Source of the DNA: Zea mays
Lineage: Eukaryota; Streptophyta; Magnoliopsida; Poales; Poaceae
Assembly (NCBI RefSeq): GCF_902167145.1
Contig: NC_050102.1
Location: forward strand, 7,812,850 to 7,876,849
Direction of reading: 5' to 3'
DNA length: 64,000 bases
Below, piece by piece: positions 58,640 to 64,000 of this stretch (the first letter of the stretch is position 1; each line of letters opens with the position of its first letter). The notes under the pieces are model-generated. The model ran no database searches, was not told the origin of the DNA, and saw only the letters and a program-made list of their open reading frames with translations. The translations under genes and the position numbers were made by a program.

Positions 58640-59321
58640 CTCTTTATATTTTATTGACACAGGAATGGAATCGGAGTGTGTGTTTGCGCTCGGTCAGTGA
58701 ATATATAGTTGCATCTTATAATTAGCTGCAAGTAGTATTTCAAAAGTACGTTTTACAATGTATGTATTCGAATTCTCTGGAGCGATGATTGTCAGGACGT
58801 CTGCTCATCAGACGATCTCGATCCTTAACCTAATTTTTAAAATTTCAGTTTTTATCTTTAGTTTCTAGAAACTAGTTTATGAAACAAAACTGGTTAATGA
58901 TGTTTGAAACCATCTCAGTTTTTATAAACTGTCTTTAGATAGGGGAGACTAACTTCTTAGTTTTCAAAAAATGAGAATCCAGTTTCTATAAAGTAGTGCA
59001 TAAACTAATATATTTGAAATCACCTCAATTTTCATAAACCAGTTTCTTAAATACCGTGTGCTTCCAAACAAGATGCAAGTATAGAATTGTGTAGAATATA
59101 TATGCGTATGGTTACCGTTTGGCCACACTTATTGAGACATTGACGAGCTGTAACATGCGGCCACGGAGATAAATTTTGTATCATATTAGCGGGCTAGCAC
59201 ATAAACTATTTGATTGCTATGTTCATCAATTAGGTAAAAAATGACATTGAACTACAATTAAAGAAGAAAAATGAGGAAATAATTTCTTAATAAGAAACCT
59301 TGTCTAGAGAATGAACTTCCA
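58640..59321. other. Intergenic region with no recognised gene
   Basis: AT-rich. Repeated phrases such as CAGTTT/AAACTG with TTTATAAAC (58860-59045) suggest a decayed MITE with internal inverted repeats, but I could not define termini. Confidence 0.4.
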
Positions 59322-59527
59322 TTTCTATATATGAAGCGCGGACGCAAAGCTTGCACCTGGATGTTCCACGTCATTCTCTTTTTTTATGGCCCTTCGATCC
59401 TATTTCAACGTCAACAAACCGCTTTTCTATATATGAAGCGCGGACGCAAAGCTTGCACCTGGATGTTCCACGTCATTCTCTTTTTTTATGGCCCTTCGAT
59501 CCTATTTCAACGTCAACAAACCGCTTT
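59322..59527. repeat. Perfect 102-bp tandem duplication
   Basis: Two adjacent units (59322-59423 and 59424-59525) appear identical over their whole length, starting TTTCTATATATGAAGCGCGG. Because 102 is a multiple of 3, an open frame runs through both (59331 onward), but its peptide resembles nothing known. Confidence 0.9.
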
Positions 59528-59963
59528 ATGTTTCATTCGTTCAGCTACCATCGGCCGACGAGCAAAACCGGCCTCCATACTACGCGATGCTTCCAGATGA
59601 TGCTGGAAGGGCGAGAAAAAAAAAGTTTCACACCTCCAGGAGCCTTACTCCGTCGCTGGCTGCCAGGAGCGTCCCCACTCTCCCTCCTCCAGTATCCCCA
59701 TCACCTCTTCTCTCTTTCCAGGAACACAGCCGCACGCCGCCAGGAACCTAGATTCCTAGCCGCACGCCGCCAAGATCCCCATTCCCCTTCTGTCTTCCCT
59801 TCCGGCCTTCTCGCACCCCGCGTCACTACTGGACTCCGCCACCCTGACAAGCTGCGGCGGGACATCCTCCTACATGAGCAGCGCCTCACAGGCGCCTCTT
59901 GACCCTTAGACCTGGCACACAGTCGTGGCGGCCTTCTCTCGGACCGTGGGCATCGACGCAGTT

Positions 59964-60262
59964 TGTTAGGGAATGTGAGTCTAACGGCCCATGCCAGCCC
60001 GTGTGCTAAGGGAAATACTATATAAGGAGCAGTGCGGTCACTAGGATGAGGCATGGAATATTGAGAATACGGTTCCTTCTACAGTTTTCTCTCTTACATG
60101 TATCCTCTATCCCCTCTCTAGGTTCTTCTAGATCTTCTAGAGTGGCTTCGGCATTCTTCTCCTATCCTTAATCCTCATGCTGTTCTTCCTTCCTAGACTC
60201 TAATCCTCTGTAATCGCTACTGTTAAGTTGAATCAATACACACCGGCAGTGAGTTGCTAACA
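59964..60262 (+). repeat. 5' LTR of element H (299 bp)
   Basis: Has a TATA box and ends next to the primer-binding site. Identical to 62838-63136 except one base. Confidence 0.95.
60019..60026 (+). promoter_or_regulatory. TATA box in the element H LTR
   Basis: TATATAAG about 55 bp into the LTR. Confidence 0.65.
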
Positions 60263-60264
60263 AT

Positions 60265-60276
60265 TGGTATCAGAGC
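60265..60276 (+). other. Primer-binding site of element H
   Basis: TGGTATCAGAGC, complement of the initiator tRNA-Met 3' end, two bases after the LTR. Confidence 0.92.
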
Positions 60277-60334
60277 TGTTCGATCCTCAGAGTTTTCTAG
60301 CTCGATCTGTTTTACTCGACTGCACTGCATCGAA

Positions 60335-62899
60335 ATGTCGCTCGACACGAAGCTCCTCCTCGACGCCATTAGTGAGCTCTTCGACAAGTTCGACGCGCGA
60401 TGGACCATGCGGGATGCCGCGCGGGAGGCATTCGGGCGCGTCCATGTTACGGCCCAGTCCACGGTTGTCGGAGCCGACGTGGTCGCCGACAACTGGGGCA
60501 ACCTCTTCGACAGTGGCGTCGACTCCGACGAGCAGCGCTACGAGGAACCCATCAACACCGACAATTGGGGTGGATTCTTCGGTGGCGAGGATGCGGCTGC
60601 CAACGCCGAGTTCGCCATCGATTCGCCAGACGACCCCAAGAGATTCATCCTCCCCAACGCCTACACCGACGAGCCCAGCATCGACCTCGCGCTGGCCCGC
60701 ACCAACTCCGGAGTATCGGACGACTCCGTCAATGCGCTCGTCACCTCCACAGACACCGACGCGCTGCTCGACGTCGTCCCCGCGGACGCGCTTGCGTCCT
60801 TCACTCGCCCCGAGGAAGGCCGCGCTCCCTTCTTCCACAACGAGATCTCGGGCGACGTTCCCGCGCTCGCCCATCTCACCTGTTTCGCCCGCCGCGACCT
60901 CGCCGCCCTCCAGGAGTTTGAGTTGCCACCAACAGACGACGTCATACGGGCCTGCGACATCAACAGACGACGTCCACCACGCGAGGGGGCAACGCCACCT
61001 GCTCTACCTCGACAGCCTACGTCGCGACTCCGAGGACGTGCAGGCTGCACAGCTCGCGCGCTCCTTCCGCGCCCTCGCCGGCTTCGTGATTCCCTGCGCC
61101 CTCGCCAAGGCCATGTACAAGGCCTACTGGTACCGCGATGTCGCCGCCGCATCCGGATTTACGTGGTGGTGGGCCACTGCAGCCCCACCATCCACGAGGC
61201 CGCCAGCAAGGCACCCGCGCTCGACGACTGGCTGCTGAAGCCCCTCGCCCATCACCGTCTTCTGGGGCGCGCCTACTACGAGGAGGATGAGGTCTTCCGC
61301 ACCATGCCCACCAAGTGTTCGACGACGGTCCTCAACTACGACGCTTACTCCGTTCCCAACCCTGCCACTTCACTGACAACCAGTGCGTTCACCAGGCCCA
61401 TCTTCAATGACTACAGCTCCGTGGAGCGGAATAGTACGGAAAATGGGACAGTGCTGGTGGTGCAGTTCGCGGGGGCGTTGCGCGGCCTACGCGCTACCGA
61501 CGGCGAGGACCTGCTTCGGATACTCCACCTCAACCCACGCCTGCGCAGCGACTGGAGCGATCGACCCATGCTAGAGATGAACACCTGCTTCGAATTATCC
61601 AAGGGTTCGATCAGCAGGTGGTTCTCTGAACCATCAGTGCCGAGTCAGATGAAGCTATGGCCGTGCAAAGTCATTCCAGGCCCTGGTGACAAACCCATGA
61701 TAGTAGTCAACTTCAAGGGTGAGGAGAAACAGCTCGCTGCTGAGGAGATCTCCCTCATGGTACTCATAAAGATGGAGGACACAACTAACAATTTTGCCCG
61801 TGGCTACTACGCTGTTGGAAAAGGGATTATGTTGGTAGCTAACAACTTTGATGATGGCCTCTTTTATGGGAGCAATGAGTTACGTTCATTCATCATCTTA
61901 CCCTGGGACATTGTGGACCACATCCAACCAAGGTTTTTCACTGCTAGTTTCATCGATGCAACCTCAGTTGATGATGCTGTTGTTTGGTTCTGTTCTGCAA
62001 CCAATGCCACACATGCTGTTCTGAAAGTGTGTGAGGAAATTTTTGCTCTAAATATAGTGTGTATCAAGCAACCATGGCAGCCACTCATGGAGTTAGAGTG
62101 CTTGGATTTGCGCTTAGTCAATTCAGTCACTGGGTCAGCACTGAAAATTTACTACACCAATGAAGTTTCATTGTTGGTTGAAGAATTACGCAAGCTCAAG
62201 AAGAATGAACAGTGTGCGGTTTGTTTGGAGCCAACACATATGGGTGTCACTAGTGGTTGCTTACCAGAGGGATGTGTCATTGCCAATCTATGCGGTTGTG
62301 TGACACTGACAGGATGTGGCCATATGGCCAGTGATATAAATGCGCAAGTTCTATTGATAGCTGGTGAACTAATTCAAGGACAAAAGCAGAAGAGTCACAA
62401 TGGATGCGGAGGCAATACAAATGTCATCATCTCAATTCAACAAGATTTGGTTCAATGTTGTGTTTCTTTTCCATTGAGCAATTGTTGTTTCATGCATTGG
62501 GTTGTCTGTTGGAAACCGCCGTGGCCGCTTCAACCTCGACAAGACATCAGTGCTGAACTGCGACCAATACCATGGCCCTCCTTTGGAGCTTCCGATGAAG
62601 CTACTGCAAGGCAGGATGACACATGCGACCCATTGAGAGTTGCCGTAAAAAAAAAAGATGGAGACAAGCCCAGGCCTTGCATCACAGAATCTGTCAGTTT
62701 TGAACGTGAAAGCTTAGTACGTGAAGCAGACATAGTAATCGCAGCAGCTGAGCAGGCTATGATGATCACAGGGGATTGTAGTGGAATGAATACTGGGTAT
62801 TGGCTTGTGGGCAAGCCAATTTTTAAGAAGGGGGGAATGTTAGGGAATGTGAGTCTAACGGCCCATGCCAGCCCGTGTGCTAAGGGAAATACTATATAA
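60335..62899 (+). CDS. Chimeric ORF of element H (854 aa) with HSP70, alpha-tubulin and FolD pieces
   Basis: The frame is open from before 60254. I chose the ATG at 60335 (MSLDTKLLLDAISELFDKF) because it follows the primer-binding site as in copia gag starts. The first ~250 residues are acidic and of unknown origin. About 61578-61776 encodes an HSP70 ATPase-domain piece (MKLWPCKVIPGPGDKPMIVV, GEEKQLAAEEIS--VLIKM). Directly fused at 61772-61830 is an alpha-tubulin-like piece (NNFARGYYAVGKGI). About 62698-62815 encodes a FolD piece (methylenetetrahydrofolate dehydrogenase/cyclohydrolase; SLVREADIVIAAAEQAMM). Between them lie unassigned segments, one of them cysteine-rich (CAVCLEP, CGCVTLTGCGHM). 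The ORF runs into the 3' LTR. None of the pieces keeps a complete active domain, so enzymatic function is not expected. Transcription from the LTR would yield a fusion protein. Confidence 0.75.
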   Translation: MSLDTKLLLDAISELFDKFDARWTMRDAAREAFGRVHVTAQSTVVGADVVADNWGNLFDSGVDSDEQRYEEPINTDNWGGFFGGEDAAANAEFAIDSPDDPKRFILPNAYTDEPSIDLALARTNSGVSDDSVNALVTSTDTDALLDVVPADALASFTRPEEGRAPFFHNEISGDVPALAHLTCFARRDLAALQEFELPPTDDVIRACDINRRRPPREGATPPALPRQPTSRLRGRAGCTARALLPRPRRLRDSLRPRQGHVQGLLVPRCRRRIRIYVVVGHCSPTIHEAASKAPALDDWLLKPLAHHRLLGRAYYEEDEVFRTMPTKCSTTVLNYDAYSVPNPATSLTTSAFTRPIFNDYSSVERNSTENGTVLVVQFAGALRGLRATDGEDLLRILHLNPRLRSDWSDRPMLEMNTCFELSKGSISRWFSEPSVPSQMKLWPCKVIPGPGDKPMIVVNFKGEEKQLAAEEISLMVLIKMEDTTNNFARGYYAVGKGIMLVANNFDDGLFYGSNELRSFIILPWDIVDHIQPRFFTASFIDATSVDDAVVWFCSATNATHAVLKVCEEIFALNIVCIKQPWQPLMELECLDLRLVNSVTGSALKIYYTNEVSLLVEELRKLKKNEQCAVCLEPTHMGVTSGCLPEGCVIANLCGCVTLTGCGHMASDINAQVLLIAGELIQGQKQKSHNGCGGNTNVIISIQQDLVQCCVSFPLSNCCFMHWVVCWKPPWPLQPRQDISAELRPIPWPSFGASDEATARQDDTCDPLRVAVKKKDGDKPRPCITESVSFERESLVREADIVIAAAEQAMMITGDCSGMNTGYWLVGKPIFKKGGMLGNVSLTAHASPCAKGNTI
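62825..62837 (+). other. Polypurine tract of element H
   Basis: AAGAAGGGGGGAA directly precedes the 3' LTR. Confidence 0.9.
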
Positions 62900-63136
62900 G
62901 GAGCAGTGCGGTCACTAGGATGAGGCATCGAATATTGAGAATACGGTTCCTTCTACAGTTTTCTCTCTTACATGTATCCTCTATCCCCTCTCTAGGTTCT
63001 TCTAGATCTTCTAGAGTGGCTTCGGCATTCTTCTCCTATCCTTAATCCTCATGCTGTTCTTCCTTCCTAGACTCTAATCCTCTGTAATCGCTACTGTTAA
63101 GTTGAATCAATACACACCGGCAGTGAGTTGCTAACA
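62838..63136 (+). repeat. 3' LTR of element H (299 bp)
   Basis: One substitution from the 5' LTR (62921). The target duplication CAGTT follows. Confidence 0.95.
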
Positions 63137-63244
63137 CAGTTCCACCATCTGCAGATGCTGTAGGAAGACGGATGCACGCCGGGCTTCATCGCCGAGGTCA
63201 TCACCCGCTTCTGCGATGACGCCGACACATCTCCGGCATCGCCT

Positions 63245-64000
63245 CCTAGTTGTACGGAATCTTCATCCCCCACTACCAGTATTGTTATTGTTATTGTATT
63301 TGCAGGCAATTCCTACCTTGTGCCCAGTGCCCTGTATCAACAATCAGAATCAAATGACTTGCTGTAGTCCTGGTGTTGTTTGGCTTCATAGTAATTGTGC
63401 AATGCTTCTGCAAATATTTCTTTTGGATTAAGCTAACATACATTATAGCCATGCATTCAATTTGTTTAAAAGGAATCCTTTTCCAAACCGTACATGAGGT
63501 TTCCTCTCATATGGCTCCTCCCTTATTTAGAAAACTCTTTTCTTAATAATGTTTAGTGATATTTTCAATTCGCAAGTCGTAAAATAAAAAATGCAAGTGC
63601 TACAAGTATTTTGGATATTCTATGGCATAATTTCTGTTCACCCGAGAAACACTTTTGTTGAATTCTCTTTTTGCATTGTTGCTTGGCCTATTTGGGTCCT
63701 GAATATTACATATTACATGACGCAACAGCTCTTCGAGGAGAGTCATGCTTACAACTTTGGAGCTGTCCTACCGTGACTAATAACTGCCAGCCAGCCTATG
63801 GATAAAGGTAAGTATATTCTACGTGAAATCAGGAGAACGACATGTCAATATGATGAATAATACTATGCATTGAAGGACCTAATAGATCCAAAAAAAACTG
63901 AGATTTAGCTAAATTAATTGTCTTACAAAGATTTATACGGTTGGCTATGAATGTGTGGAAGAGTCTACTGTTGACTGACCAGGCGCCCAACAATGAATGA
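63245..64000. other. AT-rich end of window with no recognised gene
   Basis: Only short open frames occur (for example 63591-63776), and they have no family signature. No transposon ends were seen. Confidence 0.5.

Larger units (their letters stand above)
59964..63136 (+). mobile_element. Element H: young LTR retrotransposon carrying fused host-gene fragments
   Basis: 3173 bp, ends TGTTAG...CTAACA, with duplication CAGTT (59959-59963, 63137-63141). LTRs of 299 bp (59964-60262, 62838-63136) differ at one base (60047 versus 62921). The primer-binding site TGGTATCAGAGC (60265-60276) and polypurine tract AAGAAGGGGGGAA (62825-62837) are perfect. No reverse transcriptase, integrase or RNase H is present. 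One long ORF instead contains host-gene pieces. Size and layout recall the maize Bs1 element, but the captured genes I can recognise are different from those I know for Bs1. Confidence 0.93.
59930..63240 (+). pseudogene. Histidine-containing phosphotransfer (HPt/AHP) pseudogene, interrupted by element H
   Basis: With element H and one copy of the CAGTT duplication removed, the plus strand reads QFHHLQML, a stop, then EDGCTPGFIAEVITRFCDDAD. This matches the start of the four-helix HPt domain of plant cytokinin phosphotransfer proteins (typically QFxQLQMLQEDGGTPGFVAEV, then FCDDAD). The phosphorylated histidine region (HQLKGSS) would lie downstream and is absent: the frame decays after 63230. 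Both the TAG in place of Gln and later indels show it was already non-functional or became so. The exons upstream were not recognised. Confidence 0.8.

Noticed and set aside
60287..60874. Antisense 195-codon frame over element H
   Set aside because: Mirror of the codon-biased sense ORF; no start context or domain.

Overview
The window is nuclear DNA from a large-genome grass, almost certainly Zea mays or a close relative. The evidence is dense nests of Opie/Ji-type Sireviruses with the typical palindrome-rich LTRs, a chromoviral Ty3/gypsy element with multi-kilobase LTRs, a CACTA end, a FAR1/MULE-like relic, and GC-rich intron-poor genes. No prokaryotic, organellar, tRNA, rRNA or CRISPR feature was seen.

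Only two ordinary host genes look intact: a direct pair of two-exon phytocyanin (uclacyanin-like, blue-copper, probably GPI-anchored) genes at 3773-4421 and 57697-58410. They share signal peptide, copper-binding domain, intron position and parts of the promoter region. They differ mainly in the Pro/Ala-rich linker before the GPI tail. About 53 kb of nested transposons and gene relics lies between them.

Layout: 1-919 is the end of a CACTA transposon with a DUF4216 coding segment. 1036-2312 is a LINE-type insertion with a 16-bp target duplication. 2340-4680 is the first phytocyanin gene and its flanks. From 4735 a truncated gypsy LTR is split by Sirevirus A (5300-37156) and by a solo LTR F (37173-39787). 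Sirevirus A is itself split by a gag-only element B (8706-17455) inside its RT and by Sirevirus C (22921-36853) inside its 5' LTR. C carries a 4.4-kb solo LTR D (24468-28904). Each nesting level is confirmed by a 5-bp target-site duplication. 40474-41226 is a Mei2-like gene fragment. 41223-52687 is a gypsy chromovirus G on the minus strand with an extra ORF before gag and a hAT insertion in its protease. 52688-53478 is a second copy of the Mei2-like fragment. 53479-54010 is an LTR fragment and 54011-55755 a decayed FAR1-type gene. 56352-58640 is the second phytocyanin gene and flanks.

59322-59527 is a perfect 102-bp tandem duplication. 59964-63136 is a young 3.2-kb LTR element H with a single long ORF that fuses pieces of host genes. 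I recognise HSP70, alpha-tubulin and the folate enzyme FolD in it. H sits inside a histidine-phosphotransfer (HPt) pseudogene. The remainder to 64000 is AT-rich and has no recognised gene.

The order of insertion can be read from the nesting: truncated gypsy LTR, then A and F, then B and C inside A, then D inside C. Substitutions between paired LTRs, counted by eye, agree (B about 4 in 1.63 kb; C about 15-20 in 1.32 kb; H 1 in 299). Element H is the most unusual item in the window.
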